A DNA stretch of 64,000 bases from Cladophialophora immunda (taxonomy: Eukaryota; Ascomycota; Eurotiomycetes; Chaetothyriales; Herpotrichiellaceae). Numbering within the stretch: position 1 is the stretch's first letter; the number at the start of each line of letters is the position of its first letter. A program made the position numbers and the translations under genes. The notes below the pieces were generated by a model. That model saw only the letters and a list, made by a program, of their open reading frames with translations, was not told the DNA's origin and made no database searches. The stretch lies in NCBI RefSeq assembly GCF_000835495.1, contig NW_015622542.1, positions 4,982,485-5,046,484 on the forward strand. The letters are read 5' to 3'. Shown one piece after another: positions 20,213 through 30,802 of the stretch.

Positions 20213-23200
20213 TCAAGGGGGACTATCGCCTCTCAGCAAGTCTTCGTCCGGCTCAAAAGGGGCATCCTGCGCCGCAAAATCCATCATGCTGTCGCTTGCA
20301 TTGTCGTGTTCAAACAACCGGGCCTGCGCTCGATTTTTCTTGCCTTTCTTCTTCTTAGTGTTACTAACGGCTTGAGGTATCTCATCCTCCAACATTCCGG
20401 TAGGGCCTGTGGCCAAAGACGTACTCCCAGAGAAAACGGTCGTTTCTCGATAGATGATAGAGCCTTCGTCTACGGCGTGCTGGCTGCTGATGTTCTGTGC
20501 ATATGAGAGAACCTGGTCGCCAAAAACCCACTTCTGCTGCGATATTGAACTGGGAGTCTCCGTGACAGGAGCCTGGCCAGACCTCGTAGTCGAATAGCCC
20601 TCAAGCCGAGTCTTTACCTTATCTGGAAATAGGGAAATGGTGACTCTTCGGTCGGAATGGAAAGGCTGGTACGGCGCATTGGTCTCGATTTCGGCTGAAG
20701 CGAGCGGGTGCGGCGTCCTCGAACCTCCGTCTCTGGTAGGTCGGACTTTCCAGAAGCTGAGCAGTGCAGAGCCCTCACTGCCGTCCCCGTGTACTTCATC
20801 TGGGCGATTTCTCGTGGGGAGATCTGCAGCGAGTTCCGCGGCCTTAGGGAGCTTTATTGCGACAGCCCTGCGTGCATCGAATACGGACACCGTCTCCATC
20901 TGACGATTCTCTCTAGGCTTTGTCATCCGTACGTAGTAATTCTTGATGTTGCTCTCGTCTAGAATGGATAATACTGGCTTCCCGTCACGCCGCAACCAAC
21001 AGAAAATTCCCACCCGGGCTGGGATCTTCAGATGAAGCCTGCTCTGATTCGCGTGTCGTATACTGGTAACGGTCTCAGTAGCGGCACCCAGAGACTTGCT
21101 AAGTCCAGCCGCCACCGCCCTGCTACCGCTTTTGATTGTGGTTGTAGAGGCGAAACCGATCCCTGACGGGGCCATCCCAGCCATTCCACTGTTGATACTT
21201 GGTGCCCTCCCGCGAAGGCTTGCAAGCATCGGCTGTGTTCTACCTGCAATGCTCATAGCAGAGGCAAAGAACCCCCCGGGCGGGGCAGGATCATGTTCTG
21301 CCTTTACCTGGGAGGGGTCAACCGGCGCCGAAGTCGGCCGATGTTTTTTGGTGGGAGGTGGCGGCCATTGAAAGGCAGCTTTGGGCAAGTCAAAAAGGTG
21401 AATGGTTCGATTCTTCGTCAGAATGGCAAACCGGCAGCCTGTTGGGCCATCCCAAGCAACGTCAACGATGGAAGAAGGACTCAAGCGTTCGTAGCGTGCA
21501 ATCTGCCGCACGCGTCCGCTTTCAGCAGAATTTGAAGTTGTTGAAACTCTGACATGTTTGATCTGCATCAGATCCCAGATGTACTGCACGTCACCTTTGC
21601 GATTGGCTGTCAAAATGCCGAGACCAGTTGGCATGAATGACAGAAAACTACAGCCTCCCGGTGGTTGGAAGGTGATCATTGGGCTGGATTCGGAGGTGGG
21701 TTTCCGGCCATGGTTGTCTTGGAGCAGCTTCAAGTCGATTATCGTGACTAGATCCGGGTCCTTAGACATGCCTTGCTGGTCAATAGCGTGAGTAGGCGGA
21801 AATTGTGCCAGACCGAGCTGGGGAGGGTAGACTGGGGGACTGGAGGATGGAGCGGCTTGCATGTTGGTGCTGGCCGTGTCCCTTTTCCAGTAACTCTGCC
21901 AGGTCTGCATGCCTTTTTCGCTGATCCATTTCGCGCCCCTTACCGCCTCCTGGGCGAATCCTTTGGCGACCTTACTGAGGAATGTGTCGACATCGGGAGA
22001 CTCAACATCGCAGTTGGGCAAAGGTCGCGAAGGAGCCGTCCCAGCCGTAATATTGGAGTTTTTATTATGCACCACGTAATCACCCAAGATAGCCCCAATG
22101 GATCTTCGCGAGGGTGTGCTTGCAGGACAAAAAGAAAGCCATCGCCCGTTAAGACTGAGAATCGGGAGAGTCTGGCTATCTGGGCCACGACCGAGGTCGG
22201 CAGGTGAAACATCTGCATCCGATCCTGGGCCGTGAGAAGAGGAATCCCTCCGGTGAAGTTGAGGTTGTATCGTGGTCCAGTACTTGCCTAAACATTCAAA
22301 TACCGCGGACTCCTTTCCTTGTCGAATGGAGAAGACAAACATTTCCCCGCTGTCGCCGGAAGCAACAACAAGAAAGTTGCCGCTCGAATAGACCTTCAGA
22401 TTTGCTGCTGGACTAATGCTTGCAGGTACTCCGGGGAAGCTCTCCGTGAGCGTTTGCACTCTCAATAGCTCTGCGACCTGACAGCCTTTGCTCACCGAAA
22501 ATATCACCACCTTCGTCTCGAAAGGGTTATGGTGACTACCAGGGAAGGGTCGGTCTTCTTGAGCAGGGGAACCAGATTGGGACTCACTCGGCCCAAAGAT
22601 GGTGAGCGCGACTAGAGGCCTGTAGTCTGCGAACGGGGTTTCGCAAGTATTCCATGTAAGCAGCGAGGCATCAAGTATAGTACCTTGCACGCCGCTGAGC
22701 GCTCCCACATGTTCCATTTTCTCGCCATTGTAGCTAACAACATGCAATTCGCCGTCAACAGCAAGCAAAGCAGCCTCACGGAACTCGTTTCCTGAACCTG
22801 GAAGCCGACCGAACTTCAGTGGCACAGGTTCTGGCAGAGGCGTATGCGGAGGATGTAGGCCCAAGTCAACATCATGAGGCCCATAGAAATGCTGTTGAGG
22901 GAGATGAGGTGGGGCAGGCGGAGACCCATAGGCAGTCATGCCGTAGCCATAGGGCGATGTCGAGATTCTCGAGTGAGTCGGGAGCGGAGGTATAGCACTG
23001 CTGTAACTAACTGGCCGGGCCTTCCGCAATGGAGGAGAGATGGGAGGACTTCTGCTATTGAAGACGCCTCGGCTACTGAAGCCTGGCTCATAAGGGGGAG
23101 AGCCGCCTGTATTTAGACCAGGAATGGGTTCGATAGGTGGAGTTCTCCCATGGGCAGCGCTCCGGGCCCAGTTGTCTGCTGGGGGAGTGTGCTCATCAGA

Positions 23201-23509
23201 CACCTTTTGGGAAGCATTCGCGTCGTTCAGGACGTCGAACGGACTGATCTTTCTGTTCGAAGGAAATGTTTGGGGCAGTTGGCCCAGGATGGAAGGAGGG
23301 TTTGAGGAAACAGGGGGTTGTTGAGATTGGCCCATTGACTCGACAGTCTTTTCGGCATGATCGAGGCTGGACAGCTGTTTGACAGCAGCATTCTTTGTCT
23401 TCCGCTTTCCTGCTTTTGAGGCGGGAGGATCTTGGTCTACCACGGTTTGAAAGCCTTCTCTTTCTGAATTCCTGGACTCGACGGAGGCTGGCTTGTTGGA
23501 TGCTGGCAT
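20213..23509 (-). CDS. BCAS3-domain WD40-like protein
   Basis: Intronless, 1098 residues; ATG at 23507-23509. The N-terminal 220 residues are low-complexity, rich in Pro, Ser and Gly (TPPIEPIPGLNTGG, SPPISPPLRKARP). A propeller-like region follows (from LKFGRLPGSGNEF to about residue 700), including YSSGNFLVVASGDSGEMFVFSI and SFLSFMPTGLGILTANRKGD. Typical BCAS3 markers are AQEAVRGAKWISEKGMQTW (about 530-550), VDVAWDGPTGCRFAILTKNRTIHLFDL and LLSFWKVRP. In animals BCAS3 forms a complex with C16orf70/PHAF1 at phagophores and also affects the cytoskeleton; a role in autophagy-linked membrane traffic is inferred from family. The Lys-rich segment NTKKKKGKKNRAQAR near the C-terminus could be a nuclear or nucleic-acid-binding patch. 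Confidence 0.82.
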   Translation of the reverse strand: MPASNKPASVESRNSEREGFQTVVDQDPPASKAGKRKTKNAAVKQLSSLDHAEKTVESMGQSQQPPVSSNPPSILGQLPQTFPSNRKISPFDVLNDANASQKVSDEHTPPADNWARSAAHGRTPPIEPIPGLNTGGSPPYEPGFSSRGVFNSRSPPISPPLRKARPVSYSSAIPPLPTHSRISTSPYGYGMTAYGSPPAPPHLPQQHFYGPHDVDLGLHPPHTPLPEPVPLKFGRLPGSGNEFREAALLAVDGELHVVSYNGEKMEHVGALSGVQGTILDASLLTWNTCETPFADYRPLVALTIFGPSESQSGSPAQEDRPFPGSHHNPFETKVVIFSVSKGCQVAELLRVQTLTESFPGVPASISPAANLKVYSSGNFLVVASGDSGEMFVFSIRQGKESAVFECLGKYWTTIQPQLHRRDSSSHGPGSDADVSPADLGRGPDSQTLPILSLNGRWLSFCPASTPSRRSIGAILGDYVVHNKNSNITAGTAPSRPLPNCDVESPDVDTFLSKVAKGFAQEAVRGAKWISEKGMQTWQSYWKRDTASTNMQAAPSSSPPVYPPQLGLAQFPPTHAIDQQGMSKDPDLVTIIDLKLLQDNHGRKPTSESSPMITFQPPGGCSFLSFMPTGLGILTANRKGDVQYIWDLMQIKHVRVSTTSNSAESGRVRQIARYERLSPSSIVDVAWDGPTGCRFAILTKNRTIHLFDLPKAAFQWPPPPTKKHRPTSAPVDPSQVKAEHDPAPPGGFFASAMSIAGRTQPMLASLRGRAPSINSGMAGMAPSGIGFASTTTIKSGSRAVAAGLSKSLGAATETVTSIRHANQSRLHLKIPARVGIFCWLRRDGKPVLSILDESNIKNYYVRMTKPRENRQMETVSVFDARRAVAIKLPKAAELAADLPTRNRPDEVHGDGSEGSALLSFWKVRPTRDGGSRTPHPLASAEIETNAPYQPFHSDRRVTISLFPDKVKTRLEGYSTTRSGQAPVTETPSSISQQKWVFGDQVLSYAQNISSQHAVDEGSIIYRETTVFSGSTSLATGPTGMLEDEIPQAVSNTKKKKGKKNRAQARLFEHDNASDSMMDFAAQDAPFEPDEDLLRGDSPP

Positions 23510-24814
23510 TCAAGATCTGGGGTGGGACACCGTGTGAGACCTTAGCTGACTACTCTGTCCGAGCAGCAAGGTTGAATCTGCAGGAAGAGGGATCAAATCC
23601 GCAGTACGTGTAAGGACGCTGTGCAGTTGCTCAGGACTGAATCGAGGGACCGGCGCGGGGTTATTCGACGCGTCGGTTGGAGAGAGTATAGGTGAGGAGT
23701 GGTGGTCTCGAGTGGCGATCAGCTTGTCACCAGCGGCACCAGCGGTTACGTATTTGGATTAAAGGAGGGACGGATGGGCAGTGTGCAACGAAGGACTTAT
23801 AGGTATCTTGTCTTGTTCTTTGTCTGGCTCAGCAGAAGGAATGGTGGTAGTCAGAGTCAGTCAGGTGGCATCACTTATAAGTACCTTGGTGAGAGCAGCT
23901 ACGTACAGAGGCCCTCAGCAATCAAGTAGTTGAGTCAGGAGGCCTCACAGGTGAACTCTAGTGGCCTGCTTATCGGCAACGGGGCGCTGCGCGGGCGTCT
24001 GAATGGTCACTGAATCCCAAGCACCCGGGGCGGTCACTTGCAGCACCGTGCGGGGGAGACGTGCCCACTGTCCAGGGCCACGGGATGTGGCTGGGCGAGT
24101 CACGAGTCACCAAAATAGTAAAGGCTGTTGGCAGATTCCGGCCTCAGGGACGGTCGTCACACAGAGATCTTCCCACACTCCGACTCTGAGGCAGCCAGAA
24201 GATCAATTGTCCTCAACATCAATTCTCTTGGGTTCATAGATGCCTCCTTGAGCGATTCCATTCGCAGCCAGCTTTGGAGGAGATGTGGGAGGAACATCTC
24301 ATCTCGTTAGACACTGCGCCTGACTCACATTCCAAACTCCTCCAATGCAGTCATTCATTTCTCCCCCAATCAGGACAACAACAGAGGGACGCCCCAAACA
24401 GAAGTTAAGACTGTAACAAGGCGCAATGTCATGTCTGAGTTGGCGGGCTAGACTGATTTTTCAGCCACAAAAATGCATCCTCCGGGCCGAGCAAAGAGTT
24501 TTTGTGAAAGGCTTCCATTTATCCAAGATATTGGCTCCATCGACGGCTCTTAGGTACATGATCCATTGTCGACTTTCAGGCATATGAATGAATGCAACCA
24601 CCATCAAGTCCCGAACATCGAACGATGGTGCAGTCCACCCGACCCTTTACCGAGCGAAGGGGAAAGCTGCGTTCATTCAAAAACCGGCTACTCCTGTTGT
24701 ACGGAGAGGTGAGTGTCAATGTCCGACTTGTCGATGTCAACAAGCCCATGATGGCTGTATAATTGCCAATAGCCTGAGGAATGGGTGTGAAATCCCTCTC
24801 TGCCTCCTGCTCTT
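23510..24814. other. Intergenic, 1.3 kb, no gene seen
   Basis: Upstream of the BCAS3 gene and downstream of dpm2 (both minus). Short open frames only. Confidence 0.6.
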
Positions 24815-25202
24815 TCATTTTGACTTCTTCGCCGCAGCGGCTCTCGCCTTTGCCGCCTTCTTTCTATTGCTTCTGATCATGACCATAGCGAGGAACGTCC
24901 CTACTACCGCCGACCCAAGTAGGGTGAGAATGACAGGGATTCGGATTGCCCAGACGCGAGGTGGGAACAGACTCTGAAGCGGATGGTCATCGTCCACAAA
25001 GGGCTGCAACAAAGCTTAGTCGGGAGCCTCATGTCTGTGGAAGGTACTGTACCATGAACAAGGTCCATAATGTGTAATATAAGAAGACTGTGGTCGCTAC
25101 CACGAGCATTGCCATACCCACAAGTTTGTCCAGCTATTGTGCACAGGAGAACAATTAGTATGTCGATTGAACGAGCGGCCTGGCGGGGTGAGAAAATACC
25201 AT
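24815..25202 (-). CDS. dpm2: Dolichol-phosphate mannosyltransferase regulatory subunit Dpm2
   Basis: Three exons encode 90 residues: complement(25200-25202), which is the ATG alone, complement(25053-25133) and complement(24815-25003). Intron 1 is 66 bases (atg|gtattt ... tactaat ... caatag), intron 2 is 49 bases (atg|gtacag ... ttgcag). The protein reads M-LDKLVGMAMLVVATTVFLYY, TLWTLFMPFVDDDHPLQSLF and PRVWAIRIPVILTLLGSAVVG: two membrane helices joined by a short loop with the PF.D..H pair typical of Dpm2, then a Lys/Ala-rich cytosolic tail. Dpm2 stabilises Dpm1/Dpm3 in the ER membrane and so supports dolichol-phosphate-mannose supply for N-glycans, O-mannose and GPI anchors. Divergent from cwc22 with 341 bases between start codons. 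Confidence 0.93.
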
Positions 25203-25543
25203 CTCGTCACAATTTGCTTCTTGTTTGTAGATTCTGCCCTTGAGAGCTCAAATCTTACAAGAGAAGGCTTGTATAGTCGAGTTGAAATGTTTGACACGCG
25301 GACAGAATTGAACACGCAGTCGCGTTCTCGGAAAATGTCACTTCGCTGGATAGCCCAAAAAGGGAACGGCCCCGGAGGAGTTTTTCCGGTTCCGATTTTT
25401 GAAAATCAACTTTCGATTTGCCTGCCGCTGCCTTCGCCGCAAACCTCGAAACGAGATGTCTTCGCCTTCACCGACAAGGTGACTTTGAAGGTATGAAGTT
25501 AACAACCCTGTAGCCATCGATTCGGATCTCTGGTTTCATCACC
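25203..25543. promoter_or_regulatory. Divergent promoter region, dpm2 / cwc22
   Basis: 341 bases between the two start codons, so both genes must share this compact regulatory region. No TATA box was seen. Confidence 0.6.
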
Positions 25544-28357
25544 ATGGCGGACACCATGTTACTGTCGTCCGCCGTCCGCCTCCCCACCCCTCCTCCAGGT
25601 GGTTCCTATTCTCCCGGCCCTTCAGCACCCAGAAAGAGATCACCTCCGTCTCGGTCGCCGTCTCCTCGACGCCGCCGACCTGCGCCCATCGAAGACGGTG
25701 ATGAGCGGAAACCAAAGGGGGCAGAACCAGAGCGTGAGATGGATGAGAGGGAGAGACAACTGCTCGCGAGGTTCAAGCCCAGAGAAGCAGATGAAGCAAG
25801 ACGGAAACCCTTGACTGCGGAAGAAAAACAGGCGGCCGCAAAAGCAGAGTACGAGAAACTACTTACGATGCGATCGGGCGGCACCTATATACCTCCTGCG
25901 AAACTGCGTGCATTACAGTCACAGATTACCGACAAGTCGAGCAAGGAGTATCAGCGAATGGCTTGGGAGGCCTTGAAGAAATCAATCAACGGTCTCATCA
26001 ACAAGGTCAATGTCTCCAACATCAAGCACATTGTCCCGGAACTGTTTGGCGAAAATCTGGTCCGCGGTCGAGGATTGTTTTGTCGGAGCATCATGAAGGC
26101 GCAGGCCGCTTCTCTACCTTTCACCCCCATCTATGCGGCGATGGCAGCAATTGTGAACACCAAACTCCCTCAAGTTGGAGAGCTACTCCTCAACCGGCTT
26201 GTTGTTCAATTTCGAAAGGCTTTCAAGCGCAACGACAAAGCAGTCTGCTTGTCTTCCACCACTTTCATCGCTCACCTGTGCAACCAACAAGTGGCGCATG
26301 AGACTCTCGCTGCACAGCTTCTTTTGCTGCTTCTGCACAAGCCAACTGATGACTCCGTGGAAATTGCGGTTGGTTTGACTCGGGAAGTGGGCCAACACTT
26401 GGAAGAGATGAGCCCACCTATCGCATTGGCTGTGTTTGATCAATTTCGGAGCATTTTACATGAAGCTGACATCGACAAACGAGTCCAATACATGATAGAA
26501 GTGCTGTTCCAGGTCAGGAAGGATCGATACAAGGACAATCCGGCCATTCGGGAGGAACTCGATCTCGTGGAGGAGGAAGACCAAATTACACACCAAGTCG
26601 ATCTTGATGATGATATTGATGTTCAAGATTCATTGAACATCTTCAAGTACGACTCACAGTGGGAAGAACACGAAGAGGCGTATCGAAAATTGAAAGCCGA
26701 AATTCTCGGGGAAGAAAGTGGCGACGAGGAAGATGGTGACGAGAGTGGCTCGGATGAGAGTTCAGAGGATGAAGAGGCTGAACAAGAACGTGCCCTGGAA
26801 ATCAAAGATCAAACGAACACAGACCTGGTCAATTTGCGAAGGACAATCTACCTAACCATCATGTCCAGCCTCGATTTCGAAGAAGCCTGTCACAAGCTGA
26901 TGAAAATCCAACTCCCGGCGGGCCAGGAATCCGAGCTACCGTCCATGATCATTGAATGCTGTTCCCAGGAGAAGACATACTCGAAATTCTTTGGCCTCGT
27001 CGGTGAAAGGTTTGCCAAGCTTAATCGGCTTTGGACGGACTTGTTTGAACAGTCCTTTGCCCAATACTACGACACAATCCATCGCTACGAGACAAATCGG
27101 CTACGGAACATTGCTCGGTTCTTTGGACATCTTTTAGCTACCGATGCCATTGGCTGGCACGTGTTTTCCGTGGTCCATCTCAACGAAGAAGAGACAACTT
27201 CCAGCAGTCGTATCTTTATCAAGATACTGTTCCAGGATCTGGCGGAAGCTTTGGGTCTGCCTGAGCTTCAGAAGAGGATGAAGGACGATATTCTCCGGCC
27301 CAGCTTTTCAGGACTTTTCCCAACAGATACACCTCGCAACACACGGTTCGCCATCAACTACTTCACGTCCATCGGCATGGGCGCCCTCACGGAGGAAATG
27401 CGCGAACACCTCAAGAATTTACCGAAAGCTGAACCACCTGCCCTTCCGGCACCAAAGGATGATGTTTCGGACTCTGAAAGCGTCAGTTCATATTCAAGCT
27501 ATTCTAGCTATACGACGAGCAGGTCATCCTCAAGAAGTCCGCCTCGACGAGCGGAGAGGAGGTCTCGGTCGTTAACTCCAGATGACCGGTTGACAGGGAA
27601 GACTCGCCGCCACCGTGTATCTGATTCACCATCAAGATCTCCACCTCCCCCTCGCGGTGCCAACAGAAGGGGAAGGAGCTACAGCTCGTCACTATCGCGC
27701 TCTCGCTCTCGTTCACCCGCACGACGGGTTGTACCGAGACGACGATCGCGCTCCTATTCCGTCTCTCGAAGCCCGTCACCAAAGCGAGGACGCGACACCG
27801 GCCCTCCGCGGGGACGAGCACGTACACGCTCAGGATCGTACAGTGGTTACTCTGGTGATTCTCGCTCGCCGCCTCCGCGTCGTCTTCCGGCTCGGCGCCA
27901 GGGCGGTTATTCGACGTCACGGTCCAGATCCCGCTCTCCACCACCACGCCAAGCCAGTCCTGCAGTGCATCCATCTCGTCAGCGCAACTTCTCACCTCCA
28001 AGACGTAAATCCAGATCACGTACACCACCGCGGTTCAGCCGTCGGCCAGCACCCAGAAGGAGCCCAAGCCGCAGTCTGTCGCGCTCGCCGTCGCGGTCCC
28101 CCCCGCCGAAGCGTAAAGCCGACAGATATTCGCCGAGCAGGAGCAGGAGTCGAAGTTTGACCCCGCCACGACGGAGAGCACCTCCCCCAAGGAGAAGGAA
28201 TTCGTCTAGTATCAGCGGACGATCAGCGTCTAGGTCGAGGTCTCCATTACCTGCGCGAGGGATCCAAAACAAAGGAGGAAGGAGACGATGGTCACCGAGC
28301 CCGAGCCCGAACAGACGAGGTGGCGACGGCAGAGCGAGGGCTGCGGATTTTGACTAG
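25544..28357 (+). CDS. cwc22: Pre-mRNA-splicing factor Cwc22
   Basis: Intronless, 937 residues. The order is: Ser/Pro/Arg-rich N-terminus (1-50), a charged helix, MIF4G domain (about 138-330, with [44 protein letters not shown]), an acidic linker ([25 protein letters not shown], about 389-413), MA3 domain (about 421-540, [28 protein letters not shown]) and a 290-residue RS-rich tail with many SRSRS, SPSR and SPPPR units. Cwc22 is part of the Prp19-associated spliceosome and, in animals, loads eIF4A3 for exon-junction complex assembly. The long RS tail, absent from budding yeast Cwc22, suggests SR-protein-like interactions and phosphorylation; that is inference. Confidence 0.95.
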   Translation: MADTMLLSSAVRLPTPPPGGSYSPGPSAPRKRSPPSRSPSPRRRRPAPIEDGDERKPKGAEPEREMDERERQLLARFKPREADEARRKPLTAEEKQAAAKAEYEKLLTMRSGGTYIPPAKLRALQSQITDKSSKEYQRMAWEALKKSINGLINKVNVSNIKHIVPELFGENLVRGRGLFCRSIMKAQAASLPFTPIYAAMAAIVNTKLPQVGELLLNRLVVQFRKAFKRNDKAVCLSSTTFIAHLCNQQVAHETLAAQLLLLLLHKPTDDSVEIAVGLTREVGQHLEEMSPPIALAVFDQFRSILHEADIDKRVQYMIEVLFQVRKDRYKDNPAIREELDLVEEEDQITHQVDLDDDIDVQDSLNIFKYDSQWEEHEEAYRKLKAEILGEESGDEEDGDESGSDESSEDEEAEQERALEIKDQTNTDLVNLRRTIYLTIMSSLDFEEACHKLMKIQLPAGQESELPSMIIECCSQEKTYSKFFGLVGERFAKLNRLWTDLFEQSFAQYYDTIHRYETNRLRNIARFFGHLLATDAIGWHVFSVVHLNEEETTSSSRIFIKILFQDLAEALGLPELQKRMKDDILRPSFSGLFPTDTPRNTRFAINYFTSIGMGALTEEMREHLKNLPKAEPPALPAPKDDVSDSESVSSYSSYSSYTTSRSSSRSPPRRAERRSRSLTPDDRLTGKTRRHRVSDSPSRSPPPPRGANRRGRSYSSSLSRSRSRSPARRVVPRRRSRSYSVSRSPSPKRGRDTGPPRGRARTRSGSYSGYSGDSRSPPPRRLPARRQGGYSTSRSRSRSPPPRQASPAVHPSRQRNFSPPRRKSRSRTPPRFSRRPAPRRSPSRSLSRSPSRSPPPKRKADRYSPSRSRSRSLTPPRRRAPPPRRRNSSSISGRSASRSRSPLPARGIQNKGGRRRWSPSPSPNRRGGDGRARAADFD

Positions 28358-29301
28358 TCCTGACCGACCGTTCATGGATGTTGGGCGGAATGGGTTGGCT
28401 TGGTATATTGGAAAGGGACGGAATGTGTGCGAGGAACCCAACCGTGGCTGGTATTTGGTTGTAGGACGAACATGATCCCAAAGCAAAAGAATACGTCAAC
28501 ACAAGCCCAGCTTTTTGCAGGAGTGGGAGGTTGTGTCTCTTCTCAGCATAGCGGCGATAGCAGCAGTGACAGCGAAAGCGATAGCGGTTTTTCACAATCA
28601 GGTCTCGTTCCAGGTCAATTCACCCACAGAAATCATTGCGGAGTCGTACGCATGACCAGGTATCCATACATAGGTACTACTAGGTAGTAATGAGCAGCTC
28701 AAGACGCCGTTTTTATTTCATGGTTGCAAATCGGTTTGGTATCGTTAGTCATATCCATACCTACGTATCGTATGAAGCAGCTCGGCTCCGGCTCCAATTC
28801 AATCCGGTTGCATGGATACAGCAGGTGTCGTCGATGTCCAAGCCTGGAGTCGCCTCCGTGAGGACCATACCATCCGTGTCATTCTGTGTTATACCATGCC
28901 GCGTTGCACCATGTACCATGCCCATTCCACGCCACGCCATGCCATCCCATGCCCTGTCACGATGCTGGCGAAACAGAGATGGCTCCCGTATCCCTGAGCC
29001 TTGCACCTCTGCGTCTTTTCCTTCCCAAACAAGGCCCGGACCAAGAACACAAGGCAGGATGAGAATAGAAAGAAGGGTATATAGCCCAGGAATGCCCCCA
29101 AGTCTTGTAGCGCCCAGGTAGTTTTGCATGATCTGCGTGACTTCCCGACTTTGGAAACGTCTGAATATTGATGGAGAGGTTCTGTCTTGTCCTGACGCCA
29201 ATCGACCTCCCAACCACCAACCGCCAACCAGGGCCAGCCAGCGACATCGTCTCCGTTACTCCCAACGCCTTCATGCTCGTCATGTTGTTGTCGTAGTCAT
29301 T
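28358..29301. other. Convergent intergenic region, 940 bases
   Basis: 3' flanks of cwc22 (plus) and the E2 gene (minus). TAC/GTA-rich short palindromes cluster at 28655-28690 (tccatacataggtactactag in part) and 28755-28775. No gene is seen. Confidence 0.6.
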
Positions 29302-30175
29302 TCATACCGTGTCGTCGTCGTAAGCGAATCGTACATCCCTCAAGCCTCTGCCCCGGCCGTTGCCTTTGTAGCCGCTCCAGCCGTCGGGCCCGCGGACGCC
29401 CATGCTCTGGCAGAACTGCTCGTCGCCCTGAGGTCTCTCGTTCTTGTTGTTCCCCGTCAACATGCTCTGCAGGCTCATGCAGACGGACTCGACGGACTGC
29501 ACGGGCGACCACCCGGCCGAGCCCAGCAGGTCGAGACAGATGATGCCGTTGGAGTAGATGTGAGGGTGGATCGGGATGGGGCGGCCGGCAAAGGGGGTCT
29601 GGGATTGTGCCTGCTGTTGCGGTATCGCGGGGTCGGTTGCGGCGGGTGGCACCTTGATGAAGACGACTTCGGGCGCTTCTGTGAAAATTTCAGGTATCCC
29701 ATGTCAGTCCAAACGCTGTCCTTCTTCTGCGTGCTATGTTTTCATTCTCTTTTCTTCATCTCCGAGGTTGGCACGTACCAATGGGGTAGGACTCCGAGAA
29801 TAGGAAACTGAGGCGGAAGACTTGGTTCATGTACAGAGGATTCGCGTCCAGGACTCGTATGTCGACCAGCCATTCTCGGAAGTCGTCTGCTTTGACCAGC
29901 TCGATGCCGGGAGGGAGTTTTTGTTTCGCCTAGACGTGATACCACGGGTCAGAACGGGTGTTTGGGAGATCGGGAGGCCAGCAGAGGCAGGACGAGGCCG
30001 GCTCATCGAGGGTGTTCGGACGAGAAACCCTTCGGTGTAGTTTGGGGTGGCATGTGACTATTACCTTGACCAGTTCCTGCGACGTAGGGGGAAGTGGTTA
30101 GTCCGTACTCTGAAAGACAGCTAGGTCTGCAGACCGGGAGTCACTTACCTTCCCTAGTCTCTTCGCTGCGAACAT
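29302..30175 (-). CDS. Ubiquitin-conjugating enzyme E2, UBE2W type
   Basis: Four exons encode 188 residues: complement(30149-30175), complement(30065-30076), complement(29779-29929) and complement(29302-29678). Exon 2 is only 12 bases and codes ELVK inside the first helix (FAAKRLGK-ELVK-AKQKLPPG). The middle reads FREWLVDIRVLDANPLYMNQVFRLSFLFSESYPIEAPEVVFI, a canonical UBC core. The usual HPN is replaced by HPH (101-103, in PIHPHIYSNGIICLDLL), the hallmark of UBE2W, and Cys111 is the catalytic residue. The C-terminus ends RFAYDDDTV, like the HDDTC end of UBE2W. UBE2W attaches ubiquitin to protein N-termini; the same chemistry is inferred. A Pro/Gln-rich insert (about 75-95) lies before the HPH motif, and a Gly-rich loop near the C-terminus is also longer than usual. 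Confidence 0.88.
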
Positions 30176-30802
30176 TGTGGGAGGCAAACGGTGTGGGCTG
30201 GTAGGAAACTTGGTTTGGGCGGCACAGGCACCTCAGAGTGCGGGAACGAGGCTGAACCGGTCGAGCTGAAGGCTTTGTTGGGAACGCAGGTCGAGATACT
30301 ATGTATTTGTAACAGGTGACGTGGGGCAGGGGTGGCCAAAGGGCCGGAAAGTGGAAAAGCAAGATATATTTTCTCCCAAACTCCTCTTCGTTTGTAGCAG
30401 GCGGTGTATGTATCATGTATGTTTGTGAGGTACAGTGATTTTGGAGACGAAGCCAACGGGCAGGGGCACGCAACGCTGGCACCATCGGAGAAATGTCATC
30501 GAACGAGTCACCGTCACCGTCACCGTCACCCCCGCAGCTGCGGCCGTCAACCCCCACCATTTCAGCCTCGTCTACAACCACCTGAGTTCGATACTAACCA
30601 AGGTTGGTCAATACAACTTCTCTACAATCATTACTGCGCAAGAATGTGACAAACAATTGCATTACAATGGTGACAATTTTTGATTCCACTCCTCGCTCAA
30701 CCTATGGAAGCTCCTACATATCTGGGTATATAAAGTGACACATCCGAATACAGCACAACCACACAAGACCATCGGGGGTGACTAGGCTCGCATGCAGCAC
30801 AA
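30176..30802. other. Intergenic, 630 bases
   Basis: Between the ammonium permease stop and the E2 start (both minus). It holds a (GTCACC)4 repeat at 30507-30530. Confidence 0.6.
30507..30530 (+). repeat. (GTCACC)4 hexamer repeat
   Basis: Four exact tandem copies of gtcacc, about 330 bases upstream of the E2 start codon. Confidence 0.9.

Noticed and set aside
23560..23605. tRNA-like T-arm (gggatcaaatccgc)
   Set aside because: The T-loop has ATC instead of TTC and no matching acceptor stem, D-arm or anticodon arm could be built around it.
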